A stretch of DNA of 64,000 nt, from contig CM051460.1 of the NCBI GenBank assembly GCA_028095005.1, forward strand, positions 155,243,461 to 155,307,460. Direction: 5' to 3'. The notes beneath the pieces were generated by a model, which was not told where the DNA came from, ran no database searches, and saw only the letters and a list, made by a program, of their open reading frames with translations. Position numbers and translations under genes: made by a program. The first letter of the stretch is position 1. Each line of letters begins with the position of its first letter. This document shows positions 47,995-60,255 of the stretch, one piece after another. This DNA is from Rhynchospora pubera. Its lineage: Eukaryota > Streptophyta > Magnoliopsida > Poales > Cyperaceae.

Positions 47995-48477
47995 TCATGG
48001 CACATAACCAGCTAAGTGGGGACTCGGGGGTATAATACCGCCTGGTGGACATGGAACCGAGTGGGACAGGCACGTTGGACTGGAAGAATGTTTTTGTACT
48101 TCTGTAACAAACTCTTTCATCACATTAGCAGTTCCTGGAGGAATGTTAGGAGCCGAACTAGTGTTAGGAGGGCATACACCATGTGTACAGCTGGTATGAT
48201 CTGAAGACGTTAAATGGACTTCATTAACAAGTTTTGGTGTTGCCAAGTTTGTGAGGGGAGGCCGGGGGCAACCAACTGAGCAGTGTTTAGTGTCTTGGGA
48301 GGAGCTGCAACATGAAGGTCCAGAATTAGGAACTGGCGTCATTTCATTGAAGACGGGAGAGGATAGATCACGGCCTCTCAGAGCAAGTTTTCTGCTTAGT
48401 CTTGCTTCCGTCGATAATTGCACGAGTGACATTGCCAAGATGACAAAAAGGGTTAATTCTTTGGAGAATTTGGCCAT
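47995..48477 (-). CDS. Secreted three-module cysteine-containing protein, unit 2 copy (160 aa)
   Basis: This is identical in nucleotide sequence to 8907-9389: signal peptide, RKLALRGRD, and three cysteine modules. Identity includes silent sites and flanking non-coding DNA, so it reflects recent exchange between units and not selection on the protein. Upstream, the TATA run is also identical. The plant therefore has two equal doses of this product and a diverged third gene at 60256-60732. Confidence 0.75.
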   Translation of the reverse strand: MAKFSKELTLFVILAMSLVQLSTEARLSRKLALRGRDLSSPVFNEMTPVPNSGPSCCSSSQDTKHCSVGCPRPPLTNLATPKLVNEVHLTSSDHTSCTHGVCPPNTSSAPNIPPGTANVMKEFVTEVQKHSSSPTCLSHSVPCPPGGIIPPSPHLAGYVP

Positions 48478-48569
48478 GGTTGATATTTGTTTGATATTGA
48501 GAGTAGTTTACTAGCTAGGCGAGTTGATATGTTTCTGTCAGTTCAAGTTACATCGAATGAGCCATCCAA

Positions 48570-48579
48570 TATATATATA
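48570..48579 (-). promoter_or_regulatory. TATA box of the unit 2 three-module gene
   Basis: Identical to 9482-9491 and about 93 bp upstream of the ATG at 48477. Confidence 0.5.
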
Positions 48580-48890
48580 GGATATTTATCAGTAATTTTT
48601 TTAAAAATTTTTCTTTACCCTCTTGATTCTTCATGAAGAAATCAACAGTCAAAAGATTCTCCACAGGAAAGTCGAACTGAACTTCTCGGTACATAGATTG
48701 TACCTTCATTCTGCTTATTTTTGCTCTTTTTGTTTAATATATCAACATAATACAAATGTACACCTACTTTTTTTATATTCATTAATAAATTGTCTTTGTT
48801 TAGAGGTTGCACTATGTACAATGTACCGCCCGCGGAAGAGAGAGCACAAAAAGTGCAAGATGAAGACGTGTAGAGTTTTCCAAGAAGGCT

Positions 48891-49515
48891 AGAACTCATC
48901 CATTTTTGGACAAAAAAAAAAGGAAAAGCCTTTTAACTGAACTATCAAGTCGGAAGCTGCTTCTAAATTCCCTGATGACGCGCACAGCCTGATAAAGACA
49001 AGTGACCACAACACAGGAATATTCACGATAAATAAGCAAGCATCTTGAAAAGATGAGAATTGTTGTGAGTCTTGTGACCATATATGTACCATACCAGTGA
49101 AAGATCAGAATTGTTGTGACCCAGTAGGTATTAGCACTTCTAAGTACCTCTATAAAAGTTCATTTTTATGAACCTTTTACGCACTTTAAAATACACATTT
49201 AATTATTATATAATACTAGCAAATGAACCCACCTGACTGTGTGAGAATAAGAAAAGAAATTTGAGACGATTTTGGTATGATGATTTGTTTTTCTTTCCTT
49301 TACTGTGAGCACAAATTAAGAAAGAATAATAAAGGAAACAACCATCCAGGACTTTGACCCCTTTCTGTAAAGGTGTCCTACTCTTTATCTGAAATATAGA
49401 TCTAAATTGTACATCAGATCAAGTTGCACAGATCGACGGTCTATAATGATGTTAACAAATGTTTGAACCTTTTTTGTGAAATTATTATGACTCTGTTTTA
49501 GGTGCTTTATAAGTA
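48891..49515. other. Unit 2 flank with no gene
   Basis: Homologous to 14299-14950. It shows the uninterrupted CACTA target at about 48885. Minus-strand frames read across it but contain no motif. Confidence 0.5.
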
Positions 49516-49520
49516 GTATA

Positions 49521-50998
49521 TGTTGTCTCTAAAGAGACGGCTTAAGCAAGGTTTAGCGGAAGCAAATATGGTTTTGGACCGGTTTGGTATGAACTATCCT
49601 AACACAATTCAATTGGCACCCAAAACAAGCAAGCACACAAGCAATTCAAGTATAGCAAGATAATAAAGAGAGAGAGAGAGAGAGAAATTGAACACGCGAT
49701 GTGATTACGGAGTTCCGACCCGCTAGAAAATGCTAGCCTTAGTCGTACGTCTCCGGGAGTTTCGCTACCACCAAAGGGCGCGCTCCGTTCAATTCCAATA
49801 AGAACGGGTCTACAACTTCGAACCGAATCACCTCGTTACAATAACTCTCAAGGTGGATCGGCCTAACTCAAATGGCACAACGGCCTCAAAGGAGAAGAGC
49901 TCTCAACCTATTCCAACCTACACCTAACGACAATGTCGGGGCGGTGGTGTTTGAGGCTACTAAATCTCTCAAAATGGTTTATCTATGAAAAGCTCAAGTG
50001 GGAGAGTATCCCTGTGCTCAAAGGCTCTATTCTGGTCAAATTTTGCAAAGCAAAACTCTCTGAAAGAGAGAACAAGGGGTGGATATAAATAGAGCTCGTC
50101 AAAAGTTGCAAAACAACTCAATTTGCTGTTGTGCGTTACACAACGCAATATTGCGTTACACGACCCACAGATAGTCGTTATAATAAAACAAAGAAAACAA
50201 GCTATCCGTTGGCAGTGCGTTACACGACCCAATATTGCGTTGTACGACGCACTGGACGACCGTTATAATAAAACAAAACGGATAAACTAGTCGTTTGAGC
50301 TGTCAGGTGCGTTATACGACGCGAACCACCCGTTGTGCAACGCAACATTAAATGACATTAAATGATCAGGAAAAGTGAGTGAAAAAAGCCAGAGAAAAAA
50401 CAAAGGAAGGTTGTACAACGTTTCAGTGCGTTATACAACGTTCTGGCTTGATTTGAGAAAATTGCGTTGCACGACGCGTAAATTGCGTTGTATGATGCAG
50501 CTAGTGCGTTACACTACCCTCTGTTGCGTTGTGTGACGCACTATTTCTGTTAAATTAAGAAATGGAGAAAATCTGCACAATACTGGTGCGTTGTGTAACC
50601 CAATATTGCGTTACACAACGCACTGGTTTTGAGACAGAAAATTCTGCACAAAAACTAGTGCGTTGTACAACACAATATTGCGTTACACAACTCACTGGTG
50701 CGTTGTATAACCCACTGTTGCGTTACATGACGCACTGGTCCTGAGATTTAGAAAAATACTGAGTTCTTGAGCTTTTTTGCTAACTAGACCATTTCAAGGA
50801 TAAAAGGACTAAAGTAAACCTTCTATTAAAGTCTAAACTAGCCTATAAGCTCTCTAAAGACTTGATCTTGATCTTGCACATAGTTTTTATCCAAGTTTTC
50901 AAACTTTGCACCTTCTTCCTATAAAACTCAAAGAAGATTGTTAAATACTTAATGATATTATTTTGTAATCGACAAACCTAGAGACGTTTAGTACAACA
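49521..50998 (-). repeat. 3' LTR of the gag-only element (1478 bp)
   Basis: It runs from TGTTGTCTCT to TACAACA; the ends TGTTGT/ACAACA are inverted. From about 50125 to 50740 it carries an array of TGCGTTACACAACGCA-like near-palindromes separated by AATATT and other short spacers. A (GA)n tract is at about 49670-49685. Confidence 0.93.
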
Positions 50999-51300
50999 AT
51001 CTCCCCCTTTTGACGATTTGCAAAACAATATCATTAGTAAAGCGATTAAATTTTGGCATTTCACAAGCTTTACTACAATTCTCCCCCTTTTTGTAAATCG
51101 ACAAAAGGTGAAACAATTGTAACAAGCTCCCCCTAAATTTATGGCTCCCCCTTGATTTTGGAGAAATGGAATTGGAGAACCAATTTAGGACACTACACAA
51201 TGTAGTGTAACCAAATTTATCCTCTCAAACAATAAGAAAATAAGAATAAAGAGGCTCCCCCTAAATATTTGGCTTATAAGACCGGGGGTTAACTTGGTAT
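50999..51300 (-). other. Purine-tract region before the 3' LTR
   Basis: On the minus strand the purine tract AAAAGGGGGAGAT abuts the LTR at 50999-51010. Further AGGGGGAG runs at about 51080-51260 look like duplicate tracts. No coding sequence lies between gag and this region. Confidence 0.75.
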
Positions 51301-52673
51301 TTAGGCCACATTGGTTACCATACCACTAGTTGTACCACTAGAGGTACAAGCTTTTGGAACCCACTTATCTTTGGACTCACCATTTGGTTTCCTAAGTTTG
51401 CATTCCAACGAGATATGACCATTTTGACAACAATAGTTACAAAAGGCATTGGTTGGTTTAGGTTTGGTGGAACCCTTGACAAAATGGGAATAATAGTGGG
51501 CTCTAAGGTATTCGGTCTTCTTCTTAGGATCATTGGATGAGGCATTAAAATCCTTTTTGCGATCCTTTTGGAAATGTTGGGAAACATTCTTTTGATGCTC
51601 ATTGGATTGAGCCTTGTGGTTTTGTGAAAAATGTTGCTTTTTAAATTCATAAAACCATCCATCGGGTCCTCTAAAATAAATTTTATTGGACGCCTTTGGA
51701 ACAAAAACCTTCTTTTCTTGATTTTGCAAATTCTTTTCGGTTTGCACTCTAGTGTTTCTAGGTTTCTTTTGGTACATATGTGCATGACCACGAGAATTCC
51801 TAGGTTTTGAAATTGTGTGTTTTGTGCAACTTGTTTCTCATTTTTGTATGACAAGTTCTTTTTCTTGGTTTGATAAGACTTTTGGTAACCAAGACCGGAC
51901 TTGTCATGTGGCTTTTGACCTTTGAAAAGATTTTTCAAATTCATTTTAGGAGCTTGAGCTAAAACCGGTTTTTCAAGTTGATTTTCAAACTCCTTTATTT
52001 TAGCCTCATACTCACTCATCTTAGAAGTAAGCTCATATACCTTGGTTTTTAAGGTTTCTATGGTATCGGCTTCCCTAACCAAGGCATCATGGGTGGCATC
52101 AAGAATAGAATTCAACCTATCACAATCAACACATTTGGTTGAACAAGTTGGTTCATCATCACTCTCACTATCACTACTACTAAGAGATTCATTGAGAGGA
52201 AGATATACCTTAGGAGAGCATGCCTTTGGTGATGTAGATGGAGCGGAATCATTTGAAGGAATAGAGGATTCCATTTCTTTGGCAACAAATGTATGTTCTT
52301 CGCAATTGTCCGAATCGGATGTACATGGATCGAACTCCGAATCCGTGTGGACTCCTCCCGTTTGGCTTCCTTCGAAACAACTTAAGATGGCTCTCCATAT
52401 GTCCCAAGCTATATCAAAATTGCAAACAAGTGTGCTACCAATTGATTCATGTACCGAGCTTAGGATGACATTGACCGCATAGTCATTATCCTCCTTTTCC
52501 CTCAAGGCCTCGGTGGTAAGCTTGTTAGTATTTGGTTTAAATTTAGATTCATTTGCCACAATATACCAAACACCCATGCTTTTGAGGTAGCCAACCATAC
52601 CATTTTTCCAAATAGAGAAATTTGTGCAAGTATGGTCCAATTTAACCGGTTTTTGTACCATTCTAGCCGCCAT
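51301..52673 (-). pseudogene. Copia-type gag of the non-autonomous element, one frameshift
   Basis: The ATG at 52673 opens a gag with a WKNGMVGYLKSMGVWYIV block and an ALREKEDNDYAVNVILSSVH block near the N-terminus. A Ser/Asp-rich middle follows (SSSDSESDDEPTCSTKCVDC). A coiled coil (YELTSKMSEYEAKIKEFENQ) lies at about residues 205-235. Near 51808 a 1-nt deletion shifts the frame. The natural reading continues to a CCHC zinc knuckle (CNYCCQNGHISLEC) at about 51405-51446 and stops at 51301. The knuckle is the RNA-binding motif of copia gag. The 452-residue open frame ending at 51315 is partly an out-of-frame reading. Confidence 0.82.
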
Positions 52674-52711
52674 TATCGAAAACCAAGATTAAGAATAGCT
52701 TAATCGAGGTT

Positions 52712-52728
52712 CCCGTTCTGATACCACT
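52712..52728 (-). other. Primer-binding site of the gag-only element
   Basis: On the minus strand TGGTATCAGAACGGG follows the 5' LTR after two or three bases. It resembles the Met-tRNA site of the element at 19912 with changes after position 10. Confidence 0.8.
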
Positions 52729-52729
52729 T

Positions 52730-54257
52730 TGTTGTCCCTAAAGAGGCGGCTTAAGCAAGGTTTAGCGGAAGCAAATATGGTTTTGGACCGGTTTGGTATG
52801 AACTATCCTAACACAATTCAATTGGCACCCAAAACAAGCAAGCACACAAGCAATTCAAGTATAGCAAGATAATAAAGAAAGAGAGAGAGAGAGAGAGAGA
52901 GAAATTGAACACGCGATGCGATTACGGAGTTCCGACCCGCTAGGAAATGCTAGCCTTAGTCGTACGTCTCTGGGAATTTCGCTACCACCAAAGGGCGCGC
53001 TCCGTTCAATTCCAATAAGAACGGGTCTACAACTTCGAACCGAATCACCTCGTTACAATAACTCTCAAGGCGGATCGGCCTAACTCAAATGGCACAACGG
53101 CCTCAAAGGAGAAGAGCTCTCAACCTATTCCAACCTACACCTAACGACAATGTCGGGGCGGTGGTGTTTGAGGCTACTAAATCTCTCAAAATGGTTTAGC
53201 TATGAAAAGCTCAAGTGGGAGAGTATTCCTGTGCTCAAAGGCTCTATTCTGGTCAAATTTTGCAAAGCAAAACTCTCTGAAAGAGAGAACAAGGGGTGGA
53301 TATAAATAGAGCTCGTCAAAAGTTGCAAAACAACTCAATTTGTTGTTGTGCGTTACACAACGCAATATTGCGTTACACGACCCACAGATAGCCGTTATAA
53401 TAAAACAAAGAAAACAAGCTATCCGTTGGCAGTGCGTTACACGACCCAATATTGCGTTGTACGACGCACTGGACGACCGTTATAATAAAACAAAACGGAT
53501 AAACTAGTCGTTTGAGCTATCAGGTGCGTTATATGGCGCGAACCACCCGTTGTGCAACGCAACATTAAATGACATTAAATGATCAGGAAAAGTGAGTGAA
53601 AAAGGCCAGAGAAAAAACAAAGGAAGGTTGTACAACGTTTCAGTGCGTTATACAACATTCTGGCTTGATTTGAGAAAATTGCATTGCACGACGCGTAAAT
53701 TGCGTTGTATGATGCAGCTAGTGCGTTACACGACCCTCTGTTGCGTTGTGTGACGCACTGTTTCTGTTAAATTAAGAAATGGAAAAAATTTGCACAATAC
53801 TGGTGCGTTGTGTAACCCAATATTGCGTTACACAACTCACTGGTGCGTTGTACAACCCAATATTGCGTTACACAACGCACTGGTTTTGAGACAGAAAATT
53901 CTGCACAAAAACTGGTGCGTTGTACAACACAATATTGCGTTACACAACTCACTGGTGCGTTGTATAACCCACTGTTGCGTTACATGACGCACTGGTCCTG
54001 AGATATAGAAAAATACTGAGTTCTTGAGCTTTTTTTTGCTAACTAGACCATTTCAAGGATAAAAGGACTAAAGTAAACCTTCTATTAAAGTCTAAACTAG
54101 CCTATAAGCTCTCTAAAGACTTGATCTTGATCTTGCACATAGTTTTTATCCAAGTCTTCAAACTTTGCACATTCTTCCTATAAAACTCAAAGAAGATTGT
54201 TAAATGCTTAATGATATTATTTTGTAATCGACAAATCTAGAGACGTTTAGTACAACA
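52730..54257 (-). repeat. 5' LTR of the gag-only element (1528 bp)
   Basis: Same sequence as 49521-50998 with roughly 28 base differences by eye and an extra repeat unit in the near-palindrome array (about 53800-53880), which accounts for most of the 50-bp length difference. Confidence 0.93.
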
Positions 54258-54262
54258 GTATA

Positions 54263-55730
54263 GATATATACTTTTAAATTATTTCGATTGTTACGATATT
54301 ATTTCGATTCAGTATTTCAGTCTAAATACATTTTAACAGCTGATAACAAGTACCTTCAGTTATATTTACTTAGTTGTCAGACCCCTCTTTCCAAAATGTA
54401 TAATTGGCTATTGAGAGAAATGTATACTATAAAGTAAATAAATAAGTATGCTCTTATATATTACTAGTGGAATTTCGCGCGTTGTGGGAATTATCTTTCT
54501 TATTTTTTTTCCCCTAAAAAATTATGGCAACTATTTAAAAAAAATTAGACATATTATCAATTCAAAAATACATACACAATACAATACAATAAAAACAGAA
54601 AGTCTTACAACTCACATGGTAGCTAAATTATAAACGGCATACGGGATAAAATCTGAACCATACTCCATACATAGAGAAAAATAATCAGTTCAAAGATTAA
54701 CAACAAAAATTTTGCCAAAGTCAAATGCTGAAACTCAGCAATGGCATCTTAGATAGTTTGAACACAAATTGAGATTCATTTTGTTAAATGACACAATGGA
54801 TAAAATAAAAAATCGGACATAAACTTTTGATTAAAAAAATAATCTAAGAAAGGCCCTTACAAATTACAAAGAAAAAATAAAACTGCTGTAATTTTTCTAA
54901 AAGTATTAAAATCATATAAGATATTTTAAATGTCAAAAATCAGAATTATTTTAATAGTATTAATTTTTCTGTCATAATGCATACAAAATGCAATGGACAA
55001 ATGAATTCAGGAAGGCCTCAAGTAAAATATAATTTTTCTAAATTGTAGATTATAAAATACGTAAACTATTTTAAAATCAAAACGAAAAAATTGCCATCAT
55101 TAGATCTGTTAAAGAGTGTTCGCATAAAATTTTCGTCTTGAGATCTCTCAACAGATTAATATATATTTTCCTAAATTTTCGTAATGGAGATGTGAATTTA
55201 ACCAATACATTCATTGTTTCTAAATTCGGCATCACTGAAAAAAGCTGGCATCACGTCGGAAAATGCATTCAAAACAGTTTCCATATATAGAAACCGCGTG
55301 GAGCCCACCATAGATTTAGGAATTCGATTATCTGTGACAATTATTTTTCAAACCTATTTGATTTTTTGCTGCAACCACCACAGAATATCCTGCAAATTTA
55401 CACAAACCGTGTGGTCCACCCACATGGCCGGTTTAAGATATCAAATCTTCTATGACAATTCTCGTCAACCTGTGATTCAGATTTGTTACTCCTATCACAG
55501 AAAATCTTCGTCTCCGCGCCCACCTGTCACTTAGGCATTAGCTGGCGAAAATGCAGCGTACACGTGGCAACAATAGTATTAGAAATTCAAGTCTGCCAAG
55601 TGGGACCCACTTGTCAGTCACACTGTTCTTAAATAGTGCTAACTACAATAAGTCAGTGGAACGCCAATTAATATATTGTATGTATGATTTTGAACTTTCA
55701 GAATTATTGTAAATATCATCAATAATTTAT
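54263..55730. other. Right part of unit 2, no gene seen
   Basis: Homologous to 14955-16430 with a few percent difference. It ends at ATAATTTATA, where unit 1 meets the virus-like fragment. Confidence 0.55.
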
Positions 55731-56191
55731 ATACACAAGTACTGTAAAATACGTACATATTTCTGAACTTCTAATTTTTCCAATTAATCCAACTTTATTA
55801 TTTTTAAAAAAAAAAAAAAAACGTATAACTTCAACGACCATCTAAAAATAAAACTCCCATTTTAAGTGAAGGTGCCAAGCATGTCAACCTTTTTCAAAAC
55901 TGTCTTGAAAGTATAATAAAATTAACGATTGAAATTTATTATTCATATTTTAAATTTTTGAATGAAAATTACTGATATAAAATTTAATAACTTTTGGCGC
56001 TAAACTTTTTTGGATATAAAAAGATCTCACCTTCGCTGTGTCTGTTGTACAGAAAAAAAAAAAAAAACGATGATATGTTTCAGTAGGGAATGTTCAAATT
56101 AATCCTCTCCTTCATATTTTACTTTGAAAATTTTGGACAATAAAATTTATAAAAACTCAAATGGCCTATTGAAACATTAGATATTCATATA

Positions 56192-56382
56192 GGCCCTGAT
56201 CAAAATGATTTTTAGGTGGGATTTTATTGCATTTCATTTCATTTGAATCGATTTCATAGGATTTCGTTGAGTCTAATTACATGGAAATTCCAATCAAATG
56301 ATATCAAATTCCTTCATTTTGATCAAGAAGTTTCCAACGAAATGAAATCTCATGTTAAAAAAATGGGATTTTGATCAGGGAC
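56192..56382. mobile_element. MITE with GGCCCTGATCA ends (191 bp)
   Basis: Inverted ends GGCCCTGATCAAAAT and ATTTTGATCAGGGAC are flanked by ATA on both sides. The interior is also largely palindromic (CATTTCATTTCATTTG against CGAAATGAAATC). PIF/Harbinger is the likely class from the 3-bp duplication. Confidence 0.65.
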
Positions 56383-56915
56383 ATAATTAATATATTACTA
56401 GCTCTTTATATTCATATAAATCACTTTGTCCTTTCTAAGAACCAAAAAAAGTTTGAAAAGCAGCAGGTACTGCGGTGGTAACAAATTTACAAACGAAACA
56501 AATTCAAATAATTTTTGTGTGGAAAAAAAAAAACATGACATGAAGTACATCTAATAATTTTATTTTGATATTCTTAGTTTTAATAATGACTTCAGCTATG
56601 TAGAGACGTCCATGTAAGAGGCATATCTTTGTTTTTAGGTCTTACATTTTTGTTCCCTTTCTTTTTCTCCATGAGACTCTGTTTTCGGTTAGAATGCATG
56701 TTTATACATAAATTATCAAGGGAAAAAGAAAAAAAAACGAAAATTAGCCGATTTAAACATATGTTGTCGTACGGAGGAGAAACACCTATAAATTAGGTGA
56801 AGCTTAACTACAGAAAGGAACAAGATCGATCACCTAGGAGAAACGGAACAATATTTTAGTTATATAAGAGGAGGGGGAAAAACATTAAGCAGGATAATAT
56901 TATTACTATTATTAC

Positions 56916-59360
56916 CTTCAAGTTTGATGGAGCGAGACTTGGTGGAGGTGGCAGCAACTGGTCTCCTTTTAGATCAGATGTAGAACCCAGAGAAAAATTA
57001 CTTCTTCCCAAAAAAACTGTTATAAGCCTGATTTCAGAAATAATTGAGCTAAAATCTGGTACAGTTTTAGATTTGTCAACAAAATTCACCTTGCCAAAGG
57101 ATCACCTATCTAGATACCAAAAAATACAAAGAAGGGAAAAGAAATGAAGAGAGAATACCTTGACTTCTCAAAGAGTTTCTCCAGAGATCTATCATCTTTC
57201 ATTTGGGAAAGACTTCCCTTGTCCTGAGCACCCGGAAAAAGGGGGGGAAAAAAAGTAAAGAGCACTAAAACCTATACTTGTACAGATCCATCCGATATAG
57301 CAAATCAGAATTTAAGTCCCAACATAAAATAGTTTCCTCATTTGCTAGACATCCCTCTGCTGAAAGCATTTTTAGTTCTTTTTCCCTTGAAAAGACATAG
57401 CAGTTGGATGTGCCTGTCCCAAATTCCAAATAAATGTTGCTCGTAAGCCGCAAAAGTGGCTTTTCCAAAGAACAAATTATTATGCCTTATAGTTAATTTT
57501 CAGGCCAGTACCTACTCTATGATCTAAAATCATATGTAGCATGTACAGATGCTAAAATCTTAAATAAGGACCAGCAAATTTCCAAAGGAAGGCAAAATAA
57601 GCTTTTTTTTAAAAAGAAAAAATAAGCCATGAGGAATGTTCTTAGAGTCAAATCATAAAAAGAAATAATTTAAATTTAATAAATAAACAAGGTCCGGCCA
57701 TGAGCTGAATGTACCTTTATATCACTTCCTTTCAATTGATATGCATAATTCTCTTATGAGAAAAATTGAAAGGGTACAAGTGTGCCATCTGTACCAAATT
57801 CCTGGGATTTCTTTTACCATGAATAAATGAAGTCCAGGGCATATAAAACAAATAACTTTTACCAAGGAAACAAGATTGTAATTGCTCACTCCATTTACTG
57901 ACAAGTGACAAGCTTGCAACTGGAAATCCTAACCTTTCTTCTTCATCCTTGTCACTAAATAAAGGTTTGAAACCATTATTGTAGTATTGGCCAATGGATG
58001 CTGTGCAGGTTGAAACAATCTTCATTTCACTTTCAGAATTAGATATCTCACTGATCTTAGCCTATAACAAATATAACAGAAATTGCCATGAAAATTAAGT
58101 GAGGCACAGCCAACATTGCCTTAGGGCTTGCTCGACAATGGGGTAATGAGAGCTAAGGAAAGGAAGTGTAACATCAGTTCCTTGCTCCAAGTCATTATTC
58201 AGGGTGAATCAGAGAGAATGGGAGGAAACCAACTTTACATAAAAGCTCATTTAAAGAGAATGCTGGTTACTCCCAAAATTGTGGTGTAACCAAGATAACC
58301 AACAACTAAATTTTTCCTACAAAAAATGACCTTGTCTTTTATGAATTAATTCATAAAATTAAGTCCCAATTCAAATAAAAGGGCAATATTGTCTTTCTGT
58401 GAATTAAACATAAGATTACAATCATTAATCCTATATATGCATTTTGAAATTTGAAGCAAGGTAATATGATTTCCTTAAACTTCTTTCATCTTCCTTTGCT
58501 TTTACTTCCTTTCCTTAGCTCTGGTTTTTTTGTTTATGTGGCAGTGCAGAAAACTAAGAACGTAAAACAGCTAAGAGGGAGCAATTTTCAAATTTAGGTT
58601 GGGCTATAAATCCTAACCTTGGCTTACTTTGATTGTATTAGATATATCAGACAGCTTATCCCGCTCCTCTGCAATCTGAGGAATTAATTTCAGAAATTCA
58701 TAAGAAAACACATTTAGCAGAGAAAAGTAGAACATATAGATAGGCACAAACATAAGGATTCACGAAATGGAAACCCTGCTAGCAGCTGGCTCATCAGTTC
58801 TATGAAATATTTCCTCTTTTTTTCATTGATCGACCATCCTGGTTCTAATTCCCAATCAATGGAAACACATTTAGCATGCTACTTTCTTTTTTAATTTGAA
58901 GAATTGACTTCTGAGTCACAATCACAACTATACAATTCCTGATGAATATGTACCTATGCATGTAAAACGACCTTTCCTTAGGATCATAAAATCTACAAAT
59001 CTCTTGAATAACTTAACGATTTCAAAACATTGTATGTAAAAATCTTTAATTCAGGGCCTGGGGTTTTCCTTTGGATATACGACCTGGTCTAGATTCTAGA
59101 ACTCTGACACTGATTTAAGTTTTAACATTTGAGGGTTTATATAGAAATAGAGAAGGTAATGAGGTACTTTTAGACCTTAGGGAGACGGCGTCGAAAACTT
59201 GATCGGCGGCGCGCTGAAGCTCGAGAGAGTGCGGCCCATCTGACGATATCTCGCCACGTGGCTCTCCCTCCTCGTCGCTCTTTCCTCTCGAAGACTTCGG
59301 AGATCCCACTGGAGTTCGCGGGAGCTGCGAAACAAGTTGATCTTTGGCTTTTACGGATTA
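56916..59360 (-). pseudogene. Truncated, disabled copy of the unrecognised gene at 62874-64000
   Basis: Exons can be aligned with the gene at the right end. The first is about 59170-59350 (ELQRAADQVFDAVSLR; no ATG in frame). Next are 58628-58675 (IAEERDKLSDISNTIK) and 57899-58061 (KISEISNSESEMKIVS, ASIGQYYNNGFKPLF, LGFPVASLSL). Then come 57715-57801 (EFGTDGTLVPFQFFS), 57159-57223 (SLSQMKDDRSLEKLFEKS) and 56916-57016 (SNFSLGSTSDLKGDQ). Lesions against the other copy are a 7-bp duplication at the end of the third exon, an in-frame TAA in the fourth, and an extra T at the start of the sixth. The last visible exon of the other copy is missing. It was probably duplicated into unit 3 from the neighbour. 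Confidence 0.65.
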
Positions 59361-59783
59361 GAAATTTTGGGGAGATTGCAGCCGTTCGATAGAAATTAGA
59401 CGGCAGATGGAGCACTACACTACATATTCATATTCCTTGAGAATAGAACTTCTGTCAGTTTAAGCAAATGGCTAAAATAAATGCAGTTTATTTTACTTGT
59501 AATTTTCAAAATTAATAATGAAATTCTCATAAAACCAAAGTCATAGCAGTGCTTCAAATGCCACACAATAATAATTAGATAAGGTTGGAAAAATAAAATG
59601 GATTGAGTTATAGAAATTGTTGCAAGAAACATATTTAATCCATTAGTAAGTATTTACACGGTACAACGTTGTGAATATCATAATGCCAACTCCAGGCCTT
59701 TTTCTTGGACTTCTAAAAACTCAGAACAATACCTACCGATCTGCTTAAATTATACATTTTAATAATTAGTTAACACTTAACAG

Positions 59784-59947
59784 CAAGCTTTTAAAAAACT
59801 CCGTTTTTTTCGTTTTATCGCCGTTTTATCGAGATTTTTGTTTACACCGCACAACTGTTTTATCCGTTATATCACCGTTTTTTCAACTCAAACCGCACAA
59901 ATCACCACCCAACCGCTAAACCGCACAAATCGCATTTTAAAACCTTG
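59784..59947. mobile_element. hAT-type MITE with 8-bp target duplication (164 bp)
   Basis: The ends CAAGCTTTTAAAA and TTTTAAAACCTTG are inverted, with a perfect 8-bp duplication CTTAACAG at 59776-59783 and 59948-59955. The interior is CCGCACAAAT/CCGTTTTAT-rich. Units 1 and 2 lack it. Confidence 0.85.
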
Positions 59948-60255
59948 CTTAACAGTGAAGCCTGCTTCGCCGGCATCAATTGGAGAATCTGTCAAACCAT
60001 TGTTAGATTTCAGAAGCTCATGCAACTGAGCTCTGATGATCAATATCAATATCACTGTTTCAACTCAAACCCTCAAATTATGGTAATGTTCTGGTTTTAA
60101 TAGCTAGATAAGAGAAAGAAACAAAGACACAAAAAGTGCCATAAACTAAACTTAGATTGCTTCTTTTTTTACAAAGGATATCTCAAATTTATACATCGCA
60201 ATTAATAAAATAATTTATATTACAAATTCACAATATGACACGTAGATACTTCTAC

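Larger units (their letters stand above)
49521..54257 (-). mobile_element. Gag-only (non-autonomous) LTR retrotransposon
   Basis: The element is 4737 bp with a 5-bp target duplication GTATA (49516-49520 and 54258-54262). The empty site in unit 1 is at about 14954. Orientation is minus, shown by a primer-binding site (TGGTATCAGAACGG) inside the right LTR and a purine tract (AAAAGGGGGAGA) inside the left LTR. The only coding region is gag. There is no protease, integrase or reverse transcriptase, so it would need another element's enzymes. The LTRs differ by roughly 2% plus one larger indel, making it older than the copia element at 19410. Confidence 0.92.
42045..55730. repeat. Segmental duplication, unit 2
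   Basis: Direct repeat of 3378-16430. It lacks the three unit 1 insertions and instead carries a Mutator-like element (45315-45922), a 70-bp insertion (44383-44452) and a gag-only LTR element (49521-54257). Outside 46397-48682 it differs from unit 1 by a few percent with many small indels. Confidence 0.9.

Noticed and set aside
50125..50740. Array of short repeats as a CRISPR
   Set aside because: The repeats are degenerate, lack constant spacer length, lie in a plant LTR and have no cas genes nearby.
50562..50744. Frames through the near-palindrome array of the gag-only LTR (also at 53767-53987)
   Set aside because: Repetitive readings such as VRCVTQYC come from the TGCGTTACACAA units and not from a protein.
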